Shown piece by piece: positions 39,719 to 47,936 of a stretch of 64,000 bases of DNA. The position numbers and the translations under genes are program-made. Position 1 is the stretch's first letter; every line of letters begins with the position of its first letter. Source of the DNA: Streptomyces sp. NBC_01276 (GTDB lineage Bacteria > Actinomycetota > Actinomycetes > Streptomycetales > Streptomycetaceae); contig NZ_CP108442.1 of the NCBI RefSeq assembly GCF_041435355.1, forward strand, positions 4,462,501-4,526,500, read 5' to 3'. Under the pieces are notes generated by a model, which worked only from the letters and a program-made list of their open reading frames with translations, was not told where the DNA came from and ran no database searches.

Positions 39719-42081
39719 CCGACACGACTCCCTGGCGGCGGCCCGCGGCCGCGGCGACCGAGGTCGCCGCGCCCGCGGGCCGTCCGCCGCACCCGGCCCC
39801 GCCACCCGGCTCCGCAGGCCCCACCGGTCCTTCCGGGGCTGCGGGCTCCTCCGGCTTCTCCGGTCCGGGGGGTTCTTCCGGGTCCGTGGGTTCCGGCGGT
39901 TTCTCCGGTTCGGCGGGATTCCCCGGTCCCGCCGCTGGTCCCGGGTCCGTCGGATCCGCGGGTTCTCCCGGTTCCGGTTCCGCCGGATCCCCGGGGTCCA
40001 CCGGAACCGGTTCCTCCGCGGGGGCCGCGCCCGCACCGGCGACGCCGGACGCGCCGGGCCTCGCCGGTGCGGGCACGGCCGGGGCCGAGGAGCCGCAGGC
40101 CGGGCAGGCCGGGCAGGCCGGGCAGGGTGGTCTGTCCCGTCGGGACGTGGAGGCCGACGCCGTGCCCGCGGGCCGACGGGCCTCCGTACGCGCCGACGCC
40201 CGCCCCGGGACCCGGCCCGCCGGACCGCCCACGCCCGAAGCGGCACCCGGCTACGCCCTCGCGGGGCGCCGCACCGGCACCGGCGACACCGGGCACCGGC
40301 CCGGCCGGCGACCGGCCACCGGACCGGGAGCAGCCGTGCCGGGCCCCGTACCGGCCGGCGCCGCCCGGCCCGGTCAGCCCGGGCAGGCCGGGCGGCGACG
40401 GGCCGCCGGCGGGCCGGGCGTCGGAGCCGGCGGCTCCGGCAACGGCCCCGCCCCGCTCGGACGGTTCCTCGCCAAGGCCGCCGCCGTCACCGCCGGACTG
40501 ACCGCCGCCGGAGCCGTCTTCGGCCTCGTCCGCGACCAGACCATCGCGCACCTCTTCGGCGCCGGACACGACAGCGACGCCTTCCTGATCGCCTGGACCG
40601 TCCCCGAAATGGCCTCGACCCTGCTGATCGAGGACGCCATGGCCCTGCTGATGGTGCCCGCCTTCAGCCACGCCCTCGCCCGCCGCGCCGCCAGCCGGGC
40701 CGGCCTCACCCGCAGGGAGGCCCGCGCGGCCGACCCCGTACGGCTCCTCGTCGGCGCGACCCTGCCGCGGCTCGCCGTGTTCCTGGCCGCCGTCGCCTCC
40801 GTACTGATCGTCGCGGCCCCGCTCGTCGTCGGACTGCTCGCCCCCGGCCTGCCCGACCCCGAACTGGCCGTCCAGTGCACCCGGATGACCGCCCTCACCG
40901 TGCTCACCTTCGGCGTCGCCGGCTACTTCAGCGCCGCCCTGCGCGCCCACCGCTCCTTCGTCCCGCCCGCCGCGATCTACGTCTCCTACAACGTCGGGAT
41001 CATCGGCACGATGGTCGCCCTCCACGCCCTGTGGGGAGTGCGCGCCGCCGCCGCCGGAGTCGCCGTCGGCGGACTGCTGATGGTCCTCGTCCAGCTCCCC
41101 GCCTTCATCCGCAACGTCGGCTTCGGACCGACCCGCGCCAAGGGAGCCCCCCGCAGCCAGCGCGACCGGGACCGGCCCACCCTCCTCGCCTTCGGACTCA
41201 TCGCGCCCGTCATCTTCTTCGCCGTCTTCCGGCAGTCCCAGGTCCTCGTCGAACGCTTCCTCGCCGCCTCCCTCCCCCCGGGCGCCATCTCGCACCTCAA
41301 CTACGCGCAGAAGGTCGCGCAGATGCCGATGGTGCTCTCCCTGATGATCTGCACCGTCACCTTCCCCGTCGTCGCCCAGGCCATGGCCGGCGGGGAACGC
41401 GAGAAGGCCCGGCGCCGGGTGGAACAGGACCTCGCCCTCGCCTCCCTCGCCGTCCTCATCGGCAGCGCCCTCGTCATCGGCTACGCACCGCAGATCATCC
41501 AGGTCCTCTTCGAACGCGGCGCCTTCACCCACCGCGACACCCTCGCCACCGCCGACGTCATGCGCGTCTACGGACTCGGACTCCTCGGCCACTGCCTCGT
41601 CGGAGCGCTCTCCCGGCCCTTCTTCTCGACCGCCCGGCCCACCTGGTTCCCGGCGCTCGCGATGGGCGCCGGGCTGCTCGTCAACATCGTGGCCGGAGCC
41701 CTCGCCGTCGGCTGGTGGGGCACCTACGGCATCGCCGCCGCCAACGCCGCCGGCATCTCCACCACCGCCGCCCTCCTGCTCACCGGACTCGGCTCCCGCA
41801 TCGTCGCCATCCAGGTCCGCCGCGTCGCCCTCAGCATCGGACGCCTCGCCGTCGCCGCCGTCGCCGCCGGCGGCACCGGCTGGCTCGCCGGCCCGATGAT
41901 CCCCGACCCCCTGCTCAGCGCCGCCCTCGGCTGCCTGCTGGTCCCGGCCATGTTCGGAGCCACCGGCACGGCCATGCGGGCCATCGAAGTCACCTCCCTG
42001 CCCGCCCAGATCACCCAGATCACCGCCCGGCTCACCACCTGCCTGACCCAGCTCACCCAGAGGTTCCGCAATGTCCGCTGA
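39715..42081 (+). CDS. MurJ/Wzx-like lipid-linked oligosaccharide flippase
   Basis: A 788-residue protein. The last 540 residues are an MviN/MurJ-type flippase with about 14 helices ('VTAGLTAAGAVFGLVRDQTI', 'DAFLIAWTVPEMASTLLIED', 'GYFSAALRAHRSF', 'LNYAQKVAQMPMVLSLMICT'), which would turn the undecaprenyl-linked unit to the outside. The first 250 residues are cytoplasmic and disordered. Between about residues 30 and 100 they form a collagen-like run of Gly-x-y triplets ('GSAGPTGPSGAAGSSGFSGP'), unusual for a flippase. The start overlaps the ligase stop. It could act as a second MurJ, but the operon argues for a dedicated glycan. Confidence 0.88.
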   Translation: MTDTTPWRRPAAAATEVAAPAGRPPHPAPPPGSAGPTGPSGAAGSSGFSGPGGSSGSVGSGGFSGSAGFPGPAAGPGSVGSAGSPGSGSAGSPGSTGTGSSAGAAPAPATPDAPGLAGAGTAGAEEPQAGQAGQAGQGGLSRRDVEADAVPAGRRASVRADARPGTRPAGPPTPEAAPGYALAGRRTGTGDTGHRPGRRPATGPGAAVPGPVPAGAARPGQPGQAGRRRAAGGPGVGAGGSGNGPAPLGRFLAKAAAVTAGLTAAGAVFGLVRDQTIAHLFGAGHDSDAFLIAWTVPEMASTLLIEDAMALLMVPAFSHALARRAASRAGLTRREARAADPVRLLVGATLPRLAVFLAAVASVLIVAAPLVVGLLAPGLPDPELAVQCTRMTALTVLTFGVAGYFSAALRAHRSFVPPAAIYVSYNVGIIGTMVALHALWGVRAAAAGVAVGGLLMVLVQLPAFIRNVGFGPTRAKGAPRSQRDRDRPTLLAFGLIAPVIFFAVFRQSQVLVERFLAASLPPGAISHLNYAQKVAQMPMVLSLMICTVTFPVVAQAMAGGEREKARRRVEQDLALASLAVLIGSALVIGYAPQIIQVLFERGAFTHRDTLATADVMRVYGLGLLGHCLVGALSRPFFSTARPTWFPALAMGAGLLVNIVAGALAVGWWGTYGIAAANAAGISTTAALLLTGLGSRIVAIQVRRVALSIGRLAVAAVAAGGTGWLAGPMIPDPLLSAALGCLLVPAMFGATGTAMRAIEVTSLPAQITQITARLTTCLTQLTQRFRNVR

Positions 42082-42847
42082 CACCGATATGGCACCCCCC
42101 GCCGTGGAGGGCCCCGCCCGCCGGTCCGCATCGCCGTGGGTCCTGATGTACCACTCGGTCGCCGAGTTCACCGACCCCGCCGAGGACCCGTACGGGATCA
42201 CCGTCACCCCCGGCGCCCTGGAGGCCCAGCTGCAGTGGCTGCGCACCCGGAAACTGCGCGGGGTGTCCGTCGGCGAACTGCTGCGGGCCCGCGCCGCCGG
42301 ACAGGGGCGCGGCCTCGTCGCACTCACCTTCGACGACGGCTACACCGACTTCCTCACCGGCGCCCTGCCCCTGCTGCGCCGCTACGACTGCACCGCCACC
42401 CTGTTCGTCCTGCCCGGACGGCTCGGCGTCGACAACGTGTGGGACCCGCTCGGCCCGCGCAAGTCCCTCCTCACCGCCGAGGGGATCCGCGAAGCCGCCG
42501 CCGGCGGAACGGAGATCGGCTCGCACGGACTGCTCCACCAGGACCTCACCACAGCCCCCGACGACGTCCTGCGGCAGGAACTGCGCGGCAGCCGCGACCT
42601 GCTGCGCGAACTGACCGGCAGCCTTCCCCGGGGCTTCTGCTACCCCTACGGACACCTCGACGCCCGCGTCGTCGAAGCCACCCGGACCGCGGGATACGCG
42701 TACGCCTGCGCGATCACCCCCGGCCGGCTCACCGGCCCGCACGCCCTGCCCCGCACCCACGTCAGCCAGGCCGACGGCCGCGGCCGGATGCGGATCAAGC
42801 AGCTCCGCCACCGGCTGCGCGAACTGCGACGGGTGGTCCTGCCGTGA
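42071..42847 (+). CDS. polysaccharide deacetylase (NodB/CE4)
   Basis: A 258-residue CE4 esterase that removes acetyl groups from N-acetylated sugars. Motif 1 is 'LVALTFDDGYTDFL' (catalytic and metal Asp), motif 2 is 'IGSHGLLHQDLTT' (H-x3-H metal site), motif 3 is 'GFCYPYGHLDARVV'. It has no signal peptide, so it probably works on lipid-linked intermediates on the cytoplasmic side. ATG 42071 lies inside the flippase gene (11-bp overlap), and its stop overlaps the next GTG. It suggests the glycan contains free amino groups. Confidence 0.9.
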   Translation: MSADTDMAPPAVEGPARRSASPWVLMYHSVAEFTDPAEDPYGITVTPGALEAQLQWLRTRKLRGVSVGELLRARAAGQGRGLVALTFDDGYTDFLTGALPLLRRYDCTATLFVLPGRLGVDNVWDPLGPRKSLLTAEGIREAAAGGTEIGSHGLLHQDLTTAPDDVLRQELRGSRDLLRELTGSLPRGFCYPYGHLDARVVEATRTAGYAYACAITPGRLTGPHALPRTHVSQADGRGRMRIKQLRHRLRELRRVVLP

Positions 42848-44274
42848 AGGCCCTCCACGTCATCACCGGACTCGGCGTCGGCGGCGCCGAGCAGCAACTG
42901 CGGCTCCTACTGCGTCACATGCCGATGCCCTGCGACGTCCTGACCCTCACCAACCCCGGGCCGGTCGCCGAAGGACTGCGCGCCGACGGCGTCCGGGTCG
43001 TCCACCTCGGCATGCGCGGCAACCGCGACCTGGGCGCCCTGCCCCGCCTGGCCCGCTTCATCCGCAACGGCCGCTACGACCTGGTCCACACCCACCTCTA
43101 CCGGGCCTGCGTCTACGGGCGCCTCGCCGCCCGGCTCGCCGGAGTACGGGCCGTCGTCGCCACCGAACACTCCCTCGGCGAGGCTGAGATCGAAGGCCGC
43201 CCCCTGACCGGCGGGGTCCGGGCCCTCTACCTGGCCGGCGAACGGCTCGGCTCCGCCACCGTCGCCGTATCGGACACCGTGGCGGCCCGCCTGGAGGGCT
43301 GGGGCGTGCCCGCCGCCCGCATCCACGTGGTCCCCAACGGGATCGAGGCCGCACGCTTCCGCTACGACGAAGGAGCCCGCCGCGCCACCCGGGCCCGCAC
43401 GGGGCTGCCCGAACGGGCCTTCGTGGTCGGCGGGGTCGGCAGACTGGTGCCCGGCAAGCGGTTCGACGTACTCGTCCGGGCCGTCGCCGCGCTGCCCGGC
43501 GCCCACCTGCTCCTCGCCGGGGACGGGCCGGAGCGGGCCGCGCTGCGCACGCTCGCCGCCGAACTCGGCGCGCAGGGCCGCATCCACCTCCTGGGGGAGC
43601 GCGACCCGCTCGGCGACAGCCCCGACGGGCGCACCCCCGGGATCCCCTCCCTGCTCGCCGCCATGGACGTCTTCGTGTCCCCGTCCACGGAGGAGGCCTT
43701 CGGGCTCGCCGTGGTCGAGGCCCTGGCCGCCGGACTCCCCGTGCTCCACGTGACCTGCCCCGCCATCGACGACCTGCCCGCCGACCGGGCGCCCGGGGCG
43801 CGGCGGATCGGGCCCGGCACGGAGGAACTCGTCGCCGCCCTGCGCGGGCAGATGGAAGCGGGCGCCCGCCGGCTCCCCGCGCCCCCGGTGGTACGCCGCT
43901 ACGACATCGCCCGCACCGCCCGGCAGCTCCTCGACGTCTACTCCCTCGCCCTGGCCGCCCCCGTACCGGCTCCGGCTCCGGCTCCGGGTGCGGCACCGGA
44001 ACCGGCACCCCAGGCCGTGCCCGGCCCCGACGGGACCGACCGCGCCCCGGCCCCGGACACGGCCCCGGGCCCGGCCCCGGGCCCGGCCCCGGGCCCGGCC
44101 CCGGGCGCCGTGCCCGGCCCCACCGCCGTGCCCGGCCCCACCGCCGTGCCCGGCCCCACCGCCGGGGCCGGCCCCGGGGCCGCACCGGGCCCCGGCCCCG
44201 GGCCGGCCGCCGCGACCACTCCGGGGGCCGCGCCCCGTACCGCGGCGGACGCCCCCGCACCCGGCGGGGCCTGA
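42844..44274 (+). CDS. GT4 family glycosyltransferase with Pro/Ala tail
   Basis: A 476-residue GT-B glycosyltransferase. N-domain: 'ALHVITGLGVGGAEQQLRLL'. C-domain: 'VGGVGRLVPGKRFDVLVRAV', 'HLLLAGDGPERAALRTLA', and the donor-binding 'FVSPSTEEAFGLAVVEALAA' (EX7E). The last 110 residues are a low-complexity tail of Pro-Gly-Pro-Ala blocks ('PGPAPGPAPGPAPGAVPG', then three 'VPGPTA' units), absent from ordinary family members. GTG 42844 overlaps the deacetylase stop. It elongates the lipid-linked unit; the donor sugar is not readable. Confidence 0.88.
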   Translation: MKALHVITGLGVGGAEQQLRLLLRHMPMPCDVLTLTNPGPVAEGLRADGVRVVHLGMRGNRDLGALPRLARFIRNGRYDLVHTHLYRACVYGRLAARLAGVRAVVATEHSLGEAEIEGRPLTGGVRALYLAGERLGSATVAVSDTVAARLEGWGVPAARIHVVPNGIEAARFRYDEGARRATRARTGLPERAFVVGGVGRLVPGKRFDVLVRAVAALPGAHLLLAGDGPERAALRTLAAELGAQGRIHLLGERDPLGDSPDGRTPGIPSLLAAMDVFVSPSTEEAFGLAVVEALAAGLPVLHVTCPAIDDLPADRAPGARRIGPGTEELVAALRGQMEAGARRLPAPPVVRRYDIARTARQLLDVYSLALAAPVPAPAPAPGAAPEPAPQAVPGPDGTDRAPAPDTAPGPAPGPAPGPAPGAVPGPTAVPGPTAVPGPTAGAGPGAAPGPGPGPAAATTPGAAPRTAADAPAPGGA

Positions 44275-44377
44275 CCCCGGCCCCGCACCCGCACCCCACC
44301 CCCTGAGCACCGCCCCCCGGCCGGGGGACGGGCGGGGGTGAACGAACTCCCCTCCACCCAGGAAGCGAGCACCGCAC

Positions 44378-45091
44378 ATGGCCGACACCGCCGACCAGAA
44401 GAAGTCCGACCACCGTCCCGACCACCGTCCGGACCACCGCTCGGAGCGCAAGCGCCGGCTGCTGCCACCGCCCGCCTGGTGGCCCCTGCCCGCCTGCGCC
44501 CTGCTCGGCCTCGCCGCGGGCGGGGCGTACGGGGTCCTCAAGGCCCCCGAGTACGCCGCCACCGGCTACGTCGTCGCCGTCCCCAACGAGACCACCGAGC
44601 CCGCGACCGCCCTCGGCTTCGCCCAGGCCTACGGACGCATCGCCACCAGCAGCTCCACCCTCGCCTACGCCCAGCCCCGCGCCGGCATCGACGCCCGCCG
44701 CCTGCGCACCCAGGTCCGTACCGAGACCTCCCCCGATTCGCCGATGATCGCCATCACCGGGATGTCCAAGAGCCCCTCCGAGGCCGCCGACATCGCCAAC
44801 GCCGTCGCCGACGCGCTCACCCTGAGCAGCAACCAGGCCGCCAAGAACACCGGCGTGCAACTGCTCCTGTTCAACCAGGCCGTCGCGCCCGCCGACCCCG
44901 CCTCCCCGTCGGCCCCCGTCAGCGGCGCCGTCGGACTGTGCGCGGGCGGGCTGCTGGGCGGGCTGTGGCTGCTGGCCCGGCCCGGCCGCCGCAAGCAGGA
45001 GGACGAGGCGCTGCCGGTCGTGGAGGAGTACGCCTCGCTGCCCGCCCAGGGCGAGCACTCCGAGACCAAGGAGAAGGAGTCCGTGCGATGA
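44378..45091 (+). CDS. Wzz-like polysaccharide chain-length protein
   Basis: A 237-residue membrane protein laid out like a polysaccharide co-polymerase: an N-terminal helix ('LPACALLGLAAGGAYGVL'), an external domain ('ATGYVVAVPNETTEPATALG', 'TETSPDSPMIAITGMSKSPS' then 'EAADIANAVADAL'), and a C-terminal helix ('GAVGLCAGGLLGGLWLLA'). The kinase domain of BY-kinases is missing, so any partner kinase lies elsewhere. The first 30 residues include a His-Arg-Asp repeat ('DHRPDHRPDHRSERKRR'). ATG 44378 follows AGGAAGCG. It is 103 bp after the glycosyltransferase; the next gene overlaps by ATGA. Confidence 0.8.
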   Translation: MADTADQKKSDHRPDHRPDHRSERKRRLLPPPAWWPLPACALLGLAAGGAYGVLKAPEYAATGYVVAVPNETTEPATALGFAQAYGRIATSSSTLAYAQPRAGIDARRLRTQVRTETSPDSPMIAITGMSKSPSEAADIANAVADALTLSSNQAAKNTGVQLLLFNQAVAPADPASPSAPVSGAVGLCAGGLLGGLWLLARPGRRKQEDEALPVVEEYASLPAQGEHSETKEKESVR

Positions 45092-46230
45092 CGCGGGGCT
45101 CCACCGGGGCCCTGACGGTGACGATGTGCCGCGACCCCCGGCAGTTCGCCGCGCTGGAGGAACCGTGGAACCGGCTCGTCCGGGGCTGTCGCACCGCCAC
45201 CCCCTTCCAGAGCCACGCCTGGCTCCACTCGTGGTGGCTCTCGTACGGGAAGGAGGGCCGGCTGCGGGTCCTGCTCGTGCGGCGGGGCGAGGAACTGGTC
45301 GGCGCCGCCGCGCTGATGCTCGTACACCGGCCGCTGCCGCGGCTGGTGCCGCTGGGCGGGCCCATCACCGACTACTTCGACGTGCTCGTGGCCGACGGGT
45401 ACGCCGGCCAGGTCGTGCCCGCCCTGGCCCACGGGCTGCACCGGGCCGCCCGCAGCGCGGTCGTGGACCTGCGCGAGGTACGGCCGGGGGCGGCGGCCGA
45501 GGCACTGTACGAGGCGTGGCCCGGGGTGACCGGCAAACTGGCCGACTCCACCTGCATGGAACTGCCCGCGCTGCCCTTCGACGAGCTCGTCAAACGGATG
45601 CCGGCCTCCGGCGCCCAGCGGGTGCGGGCCAAGCTGCGCAAGACCGACGCCGCCGGGATCGAGGAGCACGAGGTCACCGAGGACGAGGTGCCGGGGGCCG
45701 TACGGACCCTGCTGCGGCTCCACGAGAAGCAGTGGCGCGGCCGGGGGGTCACCCCCGAACACCTGCGGCCCCGGTTCGCCGAGCACCTGACCCGGGCCAC
45801 CCGGCGGATGGTGCGGGCGGGGGAGGGGCGGCTGACGGAGTTCCGGCTGGACGGCGCGGTGGTGGCGGCCAACGTCACGCTGCTGTCCGCCGGGCTGAGC
45901 GGCGGCTACCTGTACGGCGCCGATCCGGAACTGAGGGAGCGCAAGGTCGACGTCGCGGCGCTGCTGCTGCGCTACGAGGCCGGCCGGGCCCTGGCCGAGG
46001 GACGGCCGGTGGTGAGCTTCCTGCGCGGCAACGAGCCGTACAAGAACCACTGGCGTCCCGAGACGGTCGTCAACCAGCGTCTCCTGCTGGCCACCAACGC
46101 GCTCGCGCCCCTGCTGCGGCTGCACGAGTCGCAGGTCACGGGGCGCGAGCGGGCGGTGGACGCGCTGCGCGAGGCGCTGCCGGCCGCCCGGGACTGGCGG
46201 GCGCGGCTGAACGAACTGCGGGTGCGATGA
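45088..46230 (+). CDS. CelD/FemAB-like GNAT acyltransferase
   Basis: A 380-residue protein with two GNAT-like halves of the CelD (BcsL) / FemAB type. Landmarks are 'WNRLVRGCRTATPFQSHAWL' at the start, 'RVRAKLRKTDAAGIEEHEVT' in the middle, 'LLRLHEKQWRGRG', and the acceptor motif 'AANVTLLSAGLSGGYLYGAD' with 'VVSFLRGNEPYKNHW' near the end. Relatives acetylate sugars or add amino acids from tRNA. It has no membrane segment. It is coupled by ATGA to the Wzz-like gene and is the last gene of the plus-strand run. Decoration of the glycan is the likely job; the donor is unknown. Confidence 0.85.
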   Translation: MTRGSTGALTVTMCRDPRQFAALEEPWNRLVRGCRTATPFQSHAWLHSWWLSYGKEGRLRVLLVRRGEELVGAAALMLVHRPLPRLVPLGGPITDYFDVLVADGYAGQVVPALAHGLHRAARSAVVDLREVRPGAAAEALYEAWPGVTGKLADSTCMELPALPFDELVKRMPASGAQRVRAKLRKTDAAGIEEHEVTEDEVPGAVRTLLRLHEKQWRGRGVTPEHLRPRFAEHLTRATRRMVRAGEGRLTEFRLDGAVVAANVTLLSAGLSGGYLYGADPELRERKVDVAALLLRYEAGRALAEGRPVVSFLRGNEPYKNHWRPETVVNQRLLLATNALAPLLRLHESQVTGRERAVDALREALPAARDWRARLNELRVR

Positions 46231-46235
46231 CCCGT

Positions 46236-47786
46236 CTAGAAGGGCCAGAAGCCGGAGTTCTTGCCCCAGTCGAGCGTGATGCAGACCGTCTGCCTGCCGA
46301 CCAGCTTGTTCAGCCACTCGCCGAAGTTGAGCGGGACGCACCACTGCGTGCTGTTGGCGGTCGGTTCGGGGGCGGGCGGCTTCGGCGCCGGACTGGGGAC
46401 GGGCACGGGGGCGGGGACGGGGACGGGGGTGGGGACGAGCGGGCTCGGCGACGCGGGCACCGAGACCTCGGGCGTCGGCGCCGGCGGGAACACCGGCGGG
46501 ACGGACACCCCGGGATCGGGCTTGGGCTTGGGCTCGGGCGCGGGCTCGGGAGTCGGCGTCGGGGCCGGGCTCGTACCCGTGCTCGGGCCGGGGACGACCG
46601 GGGGCACGACCGGGGGGTCGGACGCCTCCGGGGTGGGGGTCGGCGTCGGGACCGCTGGTGCGGGCACCTGCGGGGTCGGGACCTGCGGGGTCGGGACGAC
46701 CGGCGTCGGGACGACCGGCGTCGGGACCACCGGAGTGGGCATCACCGGGGTCGGGACGACCGGGGTCGGGACCACGGGCGTCGGGACCACCGGGGGCGTG
46801 GGCTCGACCGGCACCCGCGGGGTCAGCGCCTCGCGGAAGACCTTCGACGACTCCGGGTTCTGCTTGCACTGCCACACGCCGTGCGGGCAGTAGTCGGTGA
46901 TGGTGTGGTAGAGCGGCTTGTGCTGCTCGATCCACTTCAGCATGCGCCGCACGTACTCCGCGTTGTCCCCGTTGCGGAACAGCCCCCACTCCGGGAACGA
47001 GATCTCCTTGCCGTGTGCCTTCGCGAAGTCGACGTGCGCCTGGAGCCCGTACGGCTGAGTGATCTGGTCCTCGAAGGTCCGGCCCGGCGCCTGGTCGTAC
47101 GAATCCATGCCGATGACGTCGACCACGTCGTCGCCCGGGTAGCACTTGGTCCAGCCGATCGCGTCCGCCCCCCGGCTGGGGGCGAAATCGAACTTGAACC
47201 GCTGGCCGGGAACGGCGCGCATCGCGTTGACGACGCGCTTCCAGTACGCCTTCCAGTTCTCCGGGTCGGGCCCGCAGCGGTGGGTGTACGTGGTGCCGTT
47301 CATCTCCCAGCCGAGCACGACGACCGTGTCCGGCACCCCCAGCGCCACCAGCCGTTCGGCCAGCTTCGTGAAGTGCCGGTCGTACTGGCCCTGCGCGCCG
47401 GCCCGGATCAGCTGGACCACCTGCCAGTCCGGGACCCGGCCCTCGTTCCGGGCCTGCATGGGCACGTTCAGCACGAACATCCGGTCGTCCTCGGCCTGCC
47501 GCCACTCGGCCCAGTCCGCCAGGAAGGGCACGTTGCCCTCGATGCCCGCCCACTGGTCACCGGGCAGATACGTGTGCCCGACCCGGATCTCCTTGCCGCC
47601 CAGCCAGCGCGACAGGTACGGGATCCGGGCGACGCCGGACGGCCCGTAGTCGAGGTAGGCGCCCATGGCGATGTCGGAGCCCCTGGGCTCTTCCTCCGGT
47701 GCGGCCAGGGCGGCCCCGGTGGCGAGCAGCCCGGCCGTGACCGTACCGATGCAGGTGCTCGCCAGTCGGCGGCGTGGTCTGGGCAT
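46236..47786 (-). CDS. secreted GH26-like glycosidase with VVPTP-repeat linker
   Basis: A 516-residue exported enzyme. Signal peptide: 'LASTCIGTVTAGLLATGAAL'. The catalytic (beta/alpha)8 domain is at about 36-315. 'VVVLGWEMNGTTYTHR' carries the acid-base Glu and 'KEISFPEWGLFRNGD' the nucleophile Glu, as in GH26 endo-glycanases. It is followed by a 160-residue linker of VVPTP-type pentapeptides and Pro-rich sequence. A conserved-looking C-terminal cap with two Cys completes it ('QWCVPLNFGEWLNKLVGRQT', 'VCITLDWGKNSGFWPF'). It converges on the operon with a 5-bp gap and may trim or release the polysaccharide. ATG 47786 follows GGGAGACG. Confidence 0.82.
   Translation of the reverse strand: MPRPRRRLASTCIGTVTAGLLATGAALAAPEEEPRGSDIAMGAYLDYGPSGVARIPYLSRWLGGKEIRVGHTYLPGDQWAGIEGNVPFLADWAEWRQAEDDRMFVLNVPMQARNEGRVPDWQVVQLIRAGAQGQYDRHFTKLAERLVALGVPDTVVVLGWEMNGTTYTHRCGPDPENWKAYWKRVVNAMRAVPGQRFKFDFAPSRGADAIGWTKCYPGDDVVDVIGMDSYDQAPGRTFEDQITQPYGLQAHVDFAKAHGKEISFPEWGLFRNGDNAEYVRRMLKWIEQHKPLYHTITDYCPHGVWQCKQNPESSKVFREALTPRVPVEPTPPVVPTPVVPTPVVPTPVMPTPVVPTPVVPTPVVPTPQVPTPQVPAPAVPTPTPTPEASDPPVVPPVVPGPSTGTSPAPTPTPEPAPEPKPKPDPGVSVPPVFPPAPTPEVSVPASPSPLVPTPVPVPAPVPVPSPAPKPPAPEPTANSTQWCVPLNFGEWLNKLVGRQTVCITLDWGKNSGFWPF
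46675..46795. repeat. 15-bp coding tandem repeat (VVPTP)
   Basis: About eight near-identical 15-bp units in the glycosidase linker, each coding for VVPTP or a close variant (VMPTP, QVPTP). Confidence 0.8.
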
Positions 47787-47847
47787 GGCGTCTCCCGAGC
47801 TTTCCCGAACCGGTGTGCTTGCCGACGACGTTAGACATCACATCTGA

Positions 47848-47885
47848 CGAATGGCCTGTCCGATGGCCTTTGCCTAGGCCATTCG
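47848..47885. promoter_or_regulatory. 10-bp inverted repeat in divergent promoter gap
   Basis: CGAATGGCCT (47848-47857) and AGGCCATTCG (47876-47885), spaced by 18 bases, with an extra ATGGCCT between them. It lies between the divergent glycosidase and ATP-grasp genes and could let one regulator control both. Confidence 0.5.
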
Positions 47886-47936
47886 CAGCTGCGCATCCTG
47901 CCCGCTTGGTCCGACTAGGTGAAAGACACCGTTTCC

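Noticed and set aside
34520..42327. Long minus-strand frames opposite the glycan operon
   Set aside because: Same antisense effect; the plus-strand genes carry catalytic motifs and overlapping start/stop signals, the minus frames carry none.
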